Assembly (NCBI RefSeq): GCF_900099675.1
Contig: NZ_FNDQ01000002.1
Coordinates: forward strand, 168,684 to 232,683
Length of the DNA stretch: 64,000 nucleotides
Origin: Myroides phaeus
GTDB lineage: Bacteria > Bacteroidota > Bacteroidia > Flavobacteriales > Flavobacteriaceae
Reading direction: 5' to 3'
Part shown: positions 26,598 through 34,831 of the stretch, one piece after another
How the letters are laid out: every line of letters starts with the position of its first letter
Numbering within the stretch: position 1 is the stretch's first letter
Made by a program: the position numbers and the translations under genes
Notes under the pieces: model-generated
Database searches by the model: none
What the model was told of the DNA's origin: nothing
What the model saw: only the letters and a program-made list of their open reading frames with translations

Positions 26598-29450
26598 TTA
26601 GTTTTCCATATATACTTCAATAGGAGCACAAGAACAAACTAAGTTTCTATCTCCGTATGCATCGTCAATACGACGTACAGAAGGCCATAATTTGTTTTCA
26701 GCTACATAAGGTAGTGGATAAGCCGCTTTTTGTCTTGAGTATGGTAAATCCCAATTATCAGCAGTTAATAAAGCTAATGTATGTGGAGAGTTTTTCAACT
26801 CATTCACTGGGTTTTCAATAGTAGCATTCTCAATTTCTTTACGGATAGAGATCATTGCATCACAGAAACGGTCAAGCTCTTCTAAGCTTTCACTTTCTGT
26901 TGGTTCAATCATCAAGGTACCAGCAACAGGGAAAGATACCGTTGGAGCGTGGAATCCGTAGTCGATTAAACGTTTAGCAATATCAGTAACTTCAATTCCT
27001 TTGTCTTTAAACTCACGTACATCAAGAATCATTTCGTGTGCAGCACGACCTTTTTCACCTGTGTATAGAATAGAATAATGCTCTTCTAAACGTGTTTTAA
27101 GGTAGTTAGCATTTAAGATTGCTTGTTGTGTAACTTTCTTCAATCCGTCTGTTCCTAACATAGCGATGTAACCATAAGAGATTAAACATACTAATGCAGA
27201 ACCATAAGGTGCAGCAGAAATAGAAGTGATAGCATTTTTACCACCTACCTTTACTATTGGGTTAGAAGGTAAGAACTCAACTAAGTGTTCTGCAACACAG
27301 ATTGGTCCTACACCAGGTCCACCACCTCCGTGAGGAATAGCAAATGTTTTGTGTAAGTTTAAGTGACAAACGTCAGCACCAATATTTGCTGGGTTTGTAA
27401 TAGCAACTTGTGCGTTCATATTAGCACCGTCCATATACACTTGTCCTCCATTGTCGTGGATGATTTGAGTAATCTCCATAATAGCAGATTCGTAAACTCC
27501 GTGTGTAGAAGGATAAGTAACCATTAAACAAGACAAGTTGTCTTTGTATTGTTCAGCTTTAGCTTTTAAGTCTGCAACGTCAATATTTCCTTCAGGAGTA
27601 GTTTTAGTAACTACAACTTTCATTCCTGCCATAGCAGCAGAAGCAGGGTTAGTTCCGTGAGCAGAAGCAGGGATTAAAGCAATATCTCTTTGGAAATCTC
27701 CTCTTGCGTGGTGGTAAGCACGAATAGTCATAAGACCAGCGTACTCTCCTTGTGCTCCTGAGTTTGGTTGTAATGTTGTACCTGCAAAACCAGTAATAAC
27801 ACTTAATTTATCTTCAAGGTCTTTCAACATTTCTAAGTAACCTTGTGCTTGATCAGCAGGAACGAATGGGTGAACATTATTCCATTGTGGGTTACTTAAA
27901 GGCAACATCTCAGCAGCTGCGTTTAATTTCATTGTACAAGAACCTAAAGAAATCATTGAGTGATTCAATGCTAAATCTTTACGCTCAAGTTTTTTAATAT
28001 AACGCATTAACTCTGTTTCAGAGTGGTAGCTGTTAAAAGCAGCGTGTTGTAAGAACGTAGAAGTACGTTTTAATTTAGCTGGGTATTTAACAGTAGTTTC
28101 GTCTAATGCAACAACTTCAAAAGCATCTTTACCTACAGCCTTAGCAAAAATAGCTACGATTGTGTTGATGTCTTTTAATTCTACAGTTTCGTTTAAAGAA
28201 ATAGAGATTGTGTTAGCATCGATATAATTGAAGTTAATTTGATTTTCAAGAGCAATTGCTTTTACTTTTTCAGCATCAGCTTTTACAGTGATTGTATCAA
28301 AGAAAGCAGCATTTGTTTGTTCAATACCTAATTTCTCTAAGCTTGTAGCTAAAGTAACCGCTTTTGCGTGTACACCGTTAGCGATTGCTTGCAATCCTTT
28401 TGGTCCGTGGTACACAGCGTAGAAACTTGCCATTACAGCTAACAATACTTGAGCAGTACAAATGTTAGAAGTAGCTTTCTCACGTTTGATGTGTTGCTCA
28501 CGAGTTTGAAGTGCCATACGTAAAGCCATATTACCATCAGCGTCTTTAGAAACACCGATAATACGTCCTGGCATACTACGTTTGTATTCTTCTTTAGTAG
28601 CGAAATAAGCCGCGTGAGGACCTCCATATCCTAATGGAATACCGAAGCGTTGTGTAGTTCCTACTACAACATCAGCTCCCATTTCTCCTGGAGGAGTTAA
28701 AGTAACTAAAGATAAGATATCAGCAGCTACAGCTACTTTGATGTCTTTAGATTTTGCAGTGTGAATAAAATCAGCGTAGTCATTTACGATACCGTGTTTT
28801 CCTGGGTATTGTAACATTGCTCCATAGAATTCTTCAGAGAAATCAAATTCTTGGTGATTACCAACAACTAATTCAACTCCAAAAGGTGTTGCTCTTGTTT
28901 GTAATACAGATAAAGTTTGAGGTAAAATCTCTTCAGAAACGAAGAACTTAACAACGTTGTTTTTCTTTTGATCTCTTGTTCTAACGTCAAATAACAAGAT
29001 CATAGCTTCAGCAGCAGAAGTTGCCTCGTCTAAAAGAGAAGCGTTAGCAATCTCCATTCCTGTTAATTCTATTACAGTTGTCTGGAAGTTTAACAAAGCC
29101 TCTAAACGACCTTGTGCCACCTCAGCTTGATACGGCGTGTACGCAGTATACCATCCTGGGTTTTCAAATACATTACGAATAATAGCTGCAGGTACTACAG
29201 CCTCGTTATATCCTAAACCGATAAAAGAGCGGAATATTTTATTTTTGTTACCCAATGCTTGAATATGAGATAAGTATTCATATTCGTTCATTGCAGGAGC
29301 AAGATTTAATTCTTCTTTTAAACGAATAGCGTTTGGAAACGTTTCGTCAATCAGTTGCTCGATGTTTTCAACCTTTACAGTCTTAAACATTTGTGCTAAG
29401 TCCTCAGGACGAGGACCAATGTGTCTTAAAGCAAATGCGTTTGTTTTCAT
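26598..29450 (-). CDS. gcvP: Glycine dehydrogenase (decarboxylating), P protein of glycine cleavage
   Basis: Pyridoxal-phosphate enzyme that decarboxylates glycine and passes the aminomethyl group to the lipoyl H protein. It is the long, single-chain form (950 residues) with both homologous halves, not the split P1/P2 form. The cofactor lysine is Lys701 in NLHKTFAIPHGGGGPG; the SLGSCTMKLN and GAQGEYAGL stretches confirm the C-terminal catalytic half, and the opening FALRHIGPR is typical of the N-terminus. It is monocistronic, with a perfect -7 box and palindrome upstream. No glycine riboswitch was found in the leader. The H and T proteins are not encoded nearby, as is common in this phylum. 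Confidence 0.97.
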   Translation of the reverse strand: MKTNAFALRHIGPRPEDLAQMFKTVKVENIEQLIDETFPNAIRLKEELNLAPAMNEYEYLSHIQALGNKNKIFRSFIGLGYNEAVVPAAIIRNVFENPGWYTAYTPYQAEVAQGRLEALLNFQTTVIELTGMEIANASLLDEATSAAEAMILLFDVRTRDQKKNNVVKFFVSEEILPQTLSVLQTRATPFGVELVVGNHQEFDFSEEFYGAMLQYPGKHGIVNDYADFIHTAKSKDIKVAVAADILSLVTLTPPGEMGADVVVGTTQRFGIPLGYGGPHAAYFATKEEYKRSMPGRIIGVSKDADGNMALRMALQTREQHIKREKATSNICTAQVLLAVMASFYAVYHGPKGLQAIANGVHAKAVTLATSLEKLGIEQTNAAFFDTITVKADAEKVKAIALENQINFNYIDANTISISLNETVELKDINTIVAIFAKAVGKDAFEVVALDETTVKYPAKLKRTSTFLQHAAFNSYHSETELMRYIKKLERKDLALNHSMISLGSCTMKLNAAAEMLPLSNPQWNNVHPFVPADQAQGYLEMLKDLEDKLSVITGFAGTTLQPNSGAQGEYAGLMTIRAYHHARGDFQRDIALIPASAHGTNPASAAMAGMKVVVTKTTPEGNIDVADLKAKAEQYKDNLSCLMVTYPSTHGVYESAIMEITQIIHDNGGQVYMDGANMNAQVAITNPANIGADVCHLNLHKTFAIPHGGGGPGVGPICVAEHLVEFLPSNPIVKVGGKNAITSISAAPYGSALVCLISYGYIAMLGTDGLKKVTQQAILNANYLKTRLEEHYSILYTGEKGRAAHEMILDVREFKDKGIEVTDIAKRLIDYGFHAPTVSFPVAGTLMIEPTESESLEELDRFCDAMISIRKEIENATIENPVNELKNSPHTLALLTADNWDLPYSRQKAAYPLPYVAENKLWPSVRRIDDAYGDRNLVCSCAPIEVYMEN

Positions 29451-29469
29451 TTGGACAATTAAATATTAG

Positions 29470-29492
29470 TTGTGTTTAAGCACACAAAAATA
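29470..29492 (-). promoter_or_regulatory. gcvP promoter: -7 box overlapped by a palindrome
   Basis: On the minus strand TATTTTTG (29485-29492) is an exact -7 box. TTGTGT-TTAAGC-ACACAA (29470-29487) is an inverted repeat that begins inside it and covers the expected start point, so a dimeric repressor could bind there. Confidence 0.5.
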
Positions 29493-29575
29493 ACCATTAA
29501 TCTGACATTTTGTCGATTATTACTTTTAATTTTGAAAACTTATAATACTATTTGATAATTATTTTCAGAATACTT

Positions 29576-30412
29576 ATGGATTTGATGAGGAACAAGGGAA
29601 TTGATTTTTATTTAAATGGAAGTATTCACGTATCGGTTGCTGTTTTCGCGCTGGTACAAATGACCTTTTACTTTTGTCGATTGCCATTTGATGGTGTTGT
29701 TTCTACTATGGCGTTTACGGGAACACTTTTTTCATACAACTTTATTAAGTATGCCGATTTTGTATATCATCACAGGTATAGTTTATCGCGTAAATTCAAG
29801 ACGATAGTTACTGTTAGTTTATTAGCTTTAGTCATTGGTACAATCTGTTTTTTCTTGCTTAGTTTCAAAGCACAGTTAGTAACCATTAGTCTCTTATTAC
29901 TATCTGTTTTTTACGCTATTCCTATCAATGATAAAATACCGAACCTCCGCAATTGGGCAGGGTTAAAAGTTTATATTGTTTGTCTTTGCTGGGCAACAGT
30001 TACTTTGATTGTTCCGATTGTTAATGCAGGATTGGAGTTGAGTTGGGATATTGGAATTAAGTTTGTACAACGCTTTATCTTGGTATTGATTTTAATAGGG
30101 ATTTTCGAGATAGTGGACTTGCAATTTGACGATAATAAACTAAAAACTTTACCTCAAACTTTAGGGGTTGTCAATACCAAGTGGCTGTTGACATTATTGT
30201 TAATTCCCTTTTATGTAATCGAATTTTTTAAAGTAGGTTATCAACCTATACAAGCTTGGAATAATCTTGTTATTGTGTTGCTAACTCTTTTTTTTATTTG
30301 GTATGCTTCGAAAGAGAGAACGAAGATATACACCCTTTTTTGGGTGGAAAGTGTACCTATTGTATGGTGGCTTTTAGTAGTGTTGGAAAGCTTTTCTGAA
30401 ACTCAAGCATAG
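29576..30412 (+). CDS. UbiA-like membrane protein
   Basis: An integral membrane protein of about 278 residues with eight or nine hydrophobic segments, resembling the UbiA prenyltransferase superfamily. The second aspartate-rich motif is recognisable as FEIVDLQFDDNKLKTLPQTLG, close to the family's DxxxDxxxxxxT pattern. The first motif, normally NDxxDxxxD, is reduced to YNFIKYADF, so the usual magnesium-diphosphate site is probably altered. Many Bacteroidota carry such divergent members of unknown role. The start was set at the ATG opening MDLMRNKG; a TTG eight codons upstream gives an additional hydrophobic start but is less convincing. The gene is divergent from gcvP and stands 56 bases before pepA, which has its own promoter. 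Confidence 0.72.
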   Translation: MDLMRNKGIDFYLNGSIHVSVAVFALVQMTFYFCRLPFDGVVSTMAFTGTLFSYNFIKYADFVYHHRYSLSRKFKTIVTVSLLALVIGTICFFLLSFKAQLVTISLLLLSVFYAIPINDKIPNLRNWAGLKVYIVCLCWATVTLIVPIVNAGLELSWDIGIKFVQRFILVLILIGIFEIVDLQFDDNKLKTLPQTLGVVNTKWLLTLLLIPFYVIEFFKVGYQPIQAWNNLVIVLLTLFFIWYASKERTKIYTLFWVESVPIVWWLLVVLESFSETQA

Positions 30413-30439
30413 TGTTTTTTAGTTGAGTCTAAAAAAATG

Positions 30440-30447
30440 TATATTTG
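30440..30447 (+). promoter_or_regulatory. -7 box for the leucyl aminopeptidase gene
   Basis: TATATTTG, exact match, 21 bases before the ATG. Confidence 0.55.
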
Positions 30448-30468
30448 CAATAATATAAATACACAAAG

Positions 30469-31860
30469 ATGATACAACTTGTAAATGACGTTAAGACAAA
30501 CGGAAATGTAGTTTTCGTTTTAAGCAAAGACAATAAAGGAGCTGTTGTTGTTCCTGAGTTTTTAAATGACTTCGTAAAAAGCTTTGAAGAAAGCAAAAAA
30601 GAAGAGGACTTCGCTAAAGTAGGAAGTCAATATTTCTTCTTCATAAAAGAGAATACAGATTTAGAAAAAATGCGTTTAGCAGGATTTAATATCCGCAAAC
30701 AATTAGATAAGAAAGCAGATAACTTAAGCATCGTTGGTAACGGCGAAGCTACTTTAGCATTGACTGAAGGGTTTATGTTGTCTAACTACCAATTCTTGAA
30801 ATACTTCAAGGAAGCAGAAGAAATGAAATATGCTTTAACTAATGTTGAGGTAAAAGGAGATTTCACTGCAAAGCAAATCGCTGACTTAAACAATACAATC
30901 AAAGCTGTTTACTGGGCACGTACAATGGTAAATGAGCCAGTAAACTTTTTAACTGCAACACAATTATCGAAAGAGATTGAATTGTTAGGAAAAGAAGCTA
31001 ATTTCTCTGTAAAAGTTTTAGAACGCAAAGAAATTGAAGAGTTGAAAATGGGAGGTTTATTAGCTGTAAACAGAGGTTCTGTTGAGCAACCAACATTTAC
31101 AGTAATGGAGTACAAACCTGCTAACCCAATCAACAAAAAGCCAATCGTATTAGTTGGTAAAGGTGTTGTATATGATACAGGAGGTTTAAGTTTAAAACCA
31201 ACAGCTGGATCTATGGACTCAATGAAGAGTGATATGGGTGGGGCTGCTTGTATGGCAGGTACTATTTATGCTGCGGCATTAAATGAAGTAAACGTTCACG
31301 TAATTGGATTAATTCCTGCTACTGACAACCGCCCTGGTGGAGATGCTTATGCTCCTGGTGACGTTATTACAATGTATGATGGAACGACAATTGAAGTATT
31401 GAATACAGATGCAGAAGGACGTATGATTTTAGCCGATGCTATTGCATATGCTAACCAATACGAACCTGCAGTTATTATTGACGCAGCTACATTAACTGGA
31501 GCAGCATTAGTAGTAGCTGGAGATATGGCTTCTTGTATTATGGGTAATGAAGAAAAAGTTATTCAAGACATCGTTAAGTCTGGTTACAATGTTCACGAAC
31601 GTTTAGCACAATTGCCTTTCTGGGATGACTACAAAGATTTATTAAAATCGAACGTAGCTGATATGAAGAATATTGGTGGACGTTATGCTGGTACTATCAC
31701 AGCTGGTAAATTCTTAGAGCACTTCGCTAAACATCCATATGTACACATTGATATCGCTGGTCCAGCTTGGATGGATTCTCCAAGAGATTATAAAGGAAAC
31801 GGTGGTACTGGTAGTGGAGTACGTACATTAGTTGACTTCTTGACAAATTACAAAGGATAA
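30469..31860 (+). CDS. pepA: Leucyl aminopeptidase, M17 family
   Basis: Cytoplasmic two-metal aminopeptidase that releases N-terminal residues from peptides, finishing protein turnover and use of imported peptides. The M17 signature NTDAEGR is at residues 312-318, and the other metal and substrate residues lie in LVGKGVVYDTGG, SMKSDMGGAA and DAATLTGAAL. The N-terminal 150 residues form the weakly conserved macro-like domain. Length 463 is slightly below the 480-500 common in Proteobacteria. The GTGSGVRTLVDFL ending is typical. There is no signal peptide. It is a single-gene unit with its own promoter and terminator. Some M17 relatives also bind DNA, but nothing here suggests this. Confidence 0.95.
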   Translation: MIQLVNDVKTNGNVVFVLSKDNKGAVVVPEFLNDFVKSFEESKKEEDFAKVGSQYFFFIKENTDLEKMRLAGFNIRKQLDKKADNLSIVGNGEATLALTEGFMLSNYQFLKYFKEAEEMKYALTNVEVKGDFTAKQIADLNNTIKAVYWARTMVNEPVNFLTATQLSKEIELLGKEANFSVKVLERKEIEELKMGGLLAVNRGSVEQPTFTVMEYKPANPINKKPIVLVGKGVVYDTGGLSLKPTAGSMDSMKSDMGGAACMAGTIYAAALNEVNVHVIGLIPATDNRPGGDAYAPGDVITMYDGTTIEVLNTDAEGRMILADAIAYANQYEPAVIIDAATLTGAALVVAGDMASCIMGNEEKVIQDIVKSGYNVHERLAQLPFWDDYKDLLKSNVADMKNIGGRYAGTITAGKFLEHFAKHPYVHIDIAGPAWMDSPRDYKGNGGTGSGVRTLVDFLTNYKG

Positions 31861-31887
31861 TCTTGTAGTTAAGCGTTATATAATTTA

Positions 31888-31933
31888 GATAAGGGCTGTA
31901 TTCTCAAATGAGAGTACAGCCCTTATTTTTTTT
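31888..31933 (+). terminator. Terminator after the aminopeptidase gene
   Basis: AAGGGCTGTA, a few imperfect pairs and an AAAT loop, then TACAGCCCTT, followed by a T-run. Strong hairpin. Confidence 0.88.
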
Positions 31934-32223
31934 GGTTTAATAATGTAGTGTTTTGAGTTTAGGAAAAAAATAGATTATTGTCTTAACCTTAGTTTAAAGA
32001 GAGGGTAATGGGAACTATTTTAATCTTTTTTTGAAGCTAATTTGATGTAGATATTTACTTTTTTAGTTGTTTTTGAACGATTATAAAGGGAAATGGGATA
32101 TTTTTAGTTAGGAATTTAAAACTTTATTTTTTTCGATATACTGCTTGTTAACCACTTGTAGAGGTAGATTCGGAATGTTAGTATAACCAATATATAGATG
32201 GAATATAAGTAGCTTGTTCAACA
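31934..32223. other. AT-rich intergenic stretch
   Basis: No open frame, hairpin or -7 box of note. It leads into the structured repeat element at 32224. Confidence 0.4.
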
Positions 32224-32333
32224 ATTATCCGACAATTGTCCGACATTTGTTTGTGTATAGCTCCTGTATAGCCCGAAAATACTGAGATAGAATTATTTTT
32301 GTCGGAGAATAGTCGGACAATTGTGGGAGGATT
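32224..32333. repeat. Structured intergenic element A: hexamers at 11-bp spacing in inverted arms
   Basis: The left arm holds TCCGAC at 32228 and 32239. The right arm holds GTCGGA at 32301 and 32312 and GTGGGA at 32323. All neighbours are exactly 11 bp apart, and the arms are inverted: ACAATTGTCCGAC (32232-32244) is the perfect complement of 32312-32324. About 56 bases lie between the arms. The arms could fold into a long hairpin, or present five in-phase protein sites. The element at 48602-48690 has the same geometry with a different hexamer. It is not followed by a T-run and is not a terminator. Confidence 0.65.
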
Positions 32334-32404
32334 CTCAAGTAATCGTAGGGTTAGAGATAGTAAGTATGTTTTGTGTGTGACATCATTAATGTATTGTTTT
32401 TGAT

Positions 32405-32446
32405 GTAAAGTTTGTTTGTCTAATTGTAAAGTTTATTTTACATTTG
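32405..32446 (+). promoter_or_regulatory. Promoter with likely operator repeats of the membrane-protein/XRE unit
   Basis: TTTG (32415-32418), 20 bases, TACATTTG (32439-32446): an ideal promoter. GTAAAGTTT occurs twice (32405 and 32426), exactly 21 bp or two helical turns apart, on both sides of the -33 element. The second copy also forms an inverted repeat, GTAAA-GTTTAT-TTTAC, running into the -7 box. This is where a small XRE repressor would autoregulate. Confidence 0.65.
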
Positions 32447-32467
32447 TGACTATGAAATTTAAAACTT

Positions 32468-32875
32468 ATGAGAAACTTACCTTTATTTCCAAACTACTTT
32501 AAATGGGTAGTAATTGCTATAATATTATTAGACATTATTATAGCTTTTGTGTTTAGAGATTTTCTAAAACAATATGGAGATTATAGCAAAGAAATTATGC
32601 TTACAATTATCAGTTTAGCTTTGTTGATATTGTTTTGGACAAAAAGAAAAGAGGATGACGAAATGTTTGTGCAGTTGAGATTAAACACGATGACAGGAGC
32701 TATTGTTTTTTTGATAATATATGTGTTGATAAATAATATTTTTAGCCTTGTTGCAGACGAAGAAGAGATTGGGCGGCTATCAGCAGGAATGGGAGTATTT
32801 ACAATGATGGTTTTTATAACTTTAATGTTTGAACTGCAATTGCGAAAATTGAAAAAAAGTAACAATGAAGAATAA
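32468..32875 (+). CDS. Four-helix membrane protein paired with an XRE regulator
   Basis: A 135-residue inner-membrane protein with four hydrophobic segments (about residues 12-30, 44-58, 75-95 and 104-122) and a charged C-terminus RKLKKSNNEE. The overall pattern, with an acidic loop ADEEEIGR before the last helix, resembles the DUF2178-type membrane proteins that occur next to small helix-turn-helix regulators. The last eleven bases overlap the start of the regulator gene, so the two are translationally coupled. Such pairs are widespread in bacteria and archaea, and their job is not clear; the membrane partner may sense something and control the regulator. A strong promoter with repeats lies just upstream. 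Confidence 0.8.
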   Translation: MRNLPLFPNYFKWVVIAIILLDIIIAFVFRDFLKQYGDYSKEIMLTIISLALLILFWTKRKEDDEMFVQLRLNTMTGAIVFLIIYVLINNIFSLVADEEEIGRLSAGMGVFTMMVFITLMFELQLRKLKKSNNEE

Positions 32876-33065
32876 CGTAAAAATAGAACGTACTCGTTGC
32901 GGATTAACCCAGCAGGAATTAGCTGATTTGTTAGCTGTTTCTCGACAAACAGTTAATTCTATAGAAGCGAATCGGTATGTTCCTTCTACTGTATTAGCCT
33001 TAAAACTGAGTAAGTTTCTCAAGACTAAAGTAGAGGAATTGTTTAGTTTGGAGGAGAGTGATTGA
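32865..33065 (+). CDS. XRE-family helix-turn-helix transcriptional regulator
   Basis: A compact DNA-binding protein of 66 residues: nearly all of it is one five-helix XRE domain. The helix-turn-helix spans about residues 14-35 (LTQQELADLLAVSRQTVNSIE), followed by the usual PSTVLALKLSKFLKTKVEEL. Such small regulators act as dimers, commonly repressing their own operon. The start overlaps the membrane-protein gene by eleven bases. The repeats in the shared promoter are the natural candidate operator. No separate sensor domain is present, so signal input would have to come from the membrane partner or another protein, which is inference. Confidence 0.93.
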   Translation: MKNNVKIERTRCGLTQQELADLLAVSRQTVNSIEANRYVPSTVLALKLSKFLKTKVEELFSLEESD

Positions 33066-33139
33066 TTAAAAAAGTATTTCATACTTCCCAAACAAATCGT
33101 ATTCTTGTTATTCAGAGTTAATATAACAATTACATAGTT

Positions 33140-33673
33140 ATGCAATTTAATATAACAGCAGATGGTACTATTATTAGTGCAACCAACGGTTTCCATTTAG
33201 TTGATAAAAATAATGTTCAATTAATTCGCCCGTTAGCAGAGAAGATTTGGCCAAAGACTTATGGTACAATTATTACAGAAAAACAGATAGCTTATATGTT
33301 GCCTATGATGTATAGTAATGAAAGAATATTTGGTGAAATAGAGCAAGGCTATATATGGGAAATGTATATTGAAAATAATCAACTGTTAGGGTACTTAGAT
33401 TACAAATTAATGGATGATAATCGCGTCTTTCTTTCAAAAATATATGTAGATACAGACCAACAACAAAAAGGAATTGGTAAAGTAATGCTAACTCGTGTTA
33501 TTGACTATGCTAAGGCACAAAAGGCTACCGCTGTATACCTAACAGTAAATAAGCAAAATACCAAAGCAATTAGTTTCTATGAACGCAATAGGTTGAAATG
33601 TATCAAGTCAGAAACATTTGATATTGGCAATGGGTATGTAATGGATGATTATATTTATCAGTGCAATATTTAA
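33140..33673 (+). CDS. GNAT-family N-acetyltransferase
   Basis: A 177-residue acetyltransferase that uses acetyl-CoA. The acetyl-CoA pyrophosphate loop is QQKGIGKVML in the second half (motif A), preceded by strand LSKIYVDTD and followed by motif B with NTKAISFYERNRL. The N-terminal 30 residues (MQFNITADGTIISATNGFHL) are unusual: a short beta-like lead before the first GNAT strand at IRPLAEKIW, so a later start cannot be excluded, though no better in-frame ATG precedes the conserved region. No clear -7 box lies in the 74-base gap from the regulator gene, so it may be co-transcribed with it. The substrate amine is unknown. Confidence 0.88.
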   Translation: MQFNITADGTIISATNGFHLVDKNNVQLIRPLAEKIWPKTYGTIITEKQIAYMLPMMYSNERIFGEIEQGYIWEMYIENNQLLGYLDYKLMDDNRVFLSKIYVDTDQQQKGIGKVMLTRVIDYAKAQKATAVYLTVNKQNTKAISFYERNRLKCIKSETFDIGNGYVMDDYIYQCNI

Positions 33674-33698
33674 AAGGTATTGAAGATATTTTTATATG

Positions 33699-33736
33699 CA
33701 ACAAAGCGAGGAATTATTTCTTCGCTTTTGTTGTTT
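33699..33736 (+). terminator. Terminator after the acetyltransferase gene
   Basis: CAACAAAGCGA pairs with TCGCTTTTGTTG (one bulge) around a GAATTATTTCT loop region; a T-rich tail follows. Confidence 0.65.
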
Positions 33737-33859
33737 TAAAAGCTTTTGTGCTAATTAGCACATAGTTAAATTTTAAGGGATTGGATAAATACAGGTATAG
33801 TTATTTTTATTTAGTTTAAATAATTTATTATATTCGCATTATAATTAAATAGCATAACC

Positions 33860-34405
33860 ATGAGCACGAATACAACAAACCCAAATTTCGACCAAAGTAA
33901 AGTGAAACCAAAAGCTCCAAAAGTAGAAGAGTTAATCAATGAATGCAAGTCAATTATGATGGCTACAATCAATGAAGATGGAACTCCTTTGGTGAGTACT
34001 GCACCTTACTCAAGAGTTGGAAATGATTTTCAAATCTTAGTTTCTTTTATGGCTAAACACACTAAGAATTTGAGAGATAGAAAACAAGTTTCTTTTATGT
34101 TTGTAGAAGATGAGAGTGCTTCTAAACAATTATATGCAAGACACCGCTTAACTTTAGATACAGTTGCAGAATTAGTGGAAAAAGAAAATCCATTATATGA
34201 AAAGGCGATGATAGATTTAAAAGAAAGACACGGTAAAGTTGTTGAGGTATTAGGTGACTTAGAAGACTTTATTATGTTTAATTTCAAACCAGTTAAAGGG
34301 TCTTATGTAAACGGATTTGGTAGTGCGTACTTCGTTGATGAGAATTTAGAAGTAATGGAACACAGAAGAGGAATGCACGGAGCTCATAATGCTCATACAA
34401 AATAG
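33860..34405 (+). CDS. HugZ-like haem-utilisation protein (PNPOx-like split-barrel)
   Basis: A 181-residue protein of the pyridoxamine 5'-phosphate oxidase-like split-barrel fold, close to HugZ haem oxygenases. The barrel starts at ECKSIMMATINEDGTPLVSTAPY and the KHTKNLRDRKQVSFMF stretch is the typical dimer/cofactor region. A HugZ-like GFGSAYFVD lies near residue 155, and the tail ends RRGMHGAHNAHTK with three histidines, resembling the C-terminal haem-binding loop of HugZ. In characterised members this fold opens haem to release iron. No haem transport genes adjoin it. It is monocistronic; the upstream TATATTCG at about 33829 is one base off the -7 consensus, which leaves room for a regulator such as Fur, but no Fur box was identified. 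Confidence 0.82.
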   Translation: MSTNTTNPNFDQSKVKPKAPKVEELINECKSIMMATINEDGTPLVSTAPYSRVGNDFQILVSFMAKHTKNLRDRKQVSFMFVEDESASKQLYARHRLTLDTVAELVEKENPLYEKAMIDLKERHGKVVEVLGDLEDFIMFNFKPVKGSYVNGFGSAYFVDENLEVMEHRRGMHGAHNAHTK

Positions 34406-34436
34406 TAGATGTAATTAGCTTTTATATATTTTATCT

Positions 34437-34473
34437 AAAAAGTCTTTGTATAGTTATGTACAAAGACTTTTTT
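34437..34473 (+). terminator. Terminator after the HugZ-like gene
   Basis: AAAAGTCTTTGTA / TACAAAGACTTTT with an eight-base loop and a T-run. Confidence 0.87.
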
Positions 34474-34490
34474 ATTTTAATGTAAAAATG

Positions 34491-34498
34491 TAGTTTTG
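34491..34498 (+). promoter_or_regulatory. -7 box for the zinc-ribbon gene cluster
   Basis: TAGTTTTG, an exact match, 18 bases before the ATG. Confidence 0.5.
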
Positions 34499-34516
34499 AA
34501 CAGATTTAAATAAAAG

Positions 34517-34831
34517 ATGTCAAAAGGTCAAGTTCATATTCGATGTTATAACTGTGGTGAGTTCAATGCTAATGCAGAGGAATGTGAACATTGTGGTGCT
34601 ATACTTGATTTAGTAAAGCGTCGTGAGCAAGAAAGACAAGATTACATTAAAGAGAAAGAACGCATCGAAATATTAAAGGGGCCAAGTAAAGTGGATCGCT
34701 TTTTTAGTGCAATGACTAATCACCGTTGGTTATTGGTAAGATTAGTGTTTAAACTCATCTATGGTGTTTGGATAGTATTTATGGCAATAGTGATGTTTAT
34801 TGCTTGGTTTATTGGAGTGGTTGTAGCGTGA
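34517..34831 (+). CDS. Small zinc-ribbon membrane protein
   Basis: A 104-residue protein with an N-terminal zinc ribbon, CYNCGEFN then CEHCG at residues 9-27, a charged helical linker (KRREQERQDYIKEKERIEI) and a C-terminal membrane segment (about residues 80-103, WIVFMAIVMFIAWFIGVVV). The ribbon would sit on the cytoplasmic side. No named family beyond the ribbon is recognised. The stop codon overlaps the GTG start of the next gene (GTGA), so the two are translationally coupled, and a third small membrane protein follows. The trio may form a membrane complex; the function is unknown. Confidence 0.8.
   Translation: MSKGQVHIRCYNCGEFNANAEECEHCGAILDLVKRREQERQDYIKEKERIEILKGPSKVDRFFSAMTNHRWLLVRLVFKLIYGVWIVFMAIVMFIAWFIGVVVA

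Noticed and set aside
29451..29575. Glycine riboswitch ahead of gcvP
   Set aside because: Leader is too short (under 40 bases) and shows no tandem aptamer-like structure.
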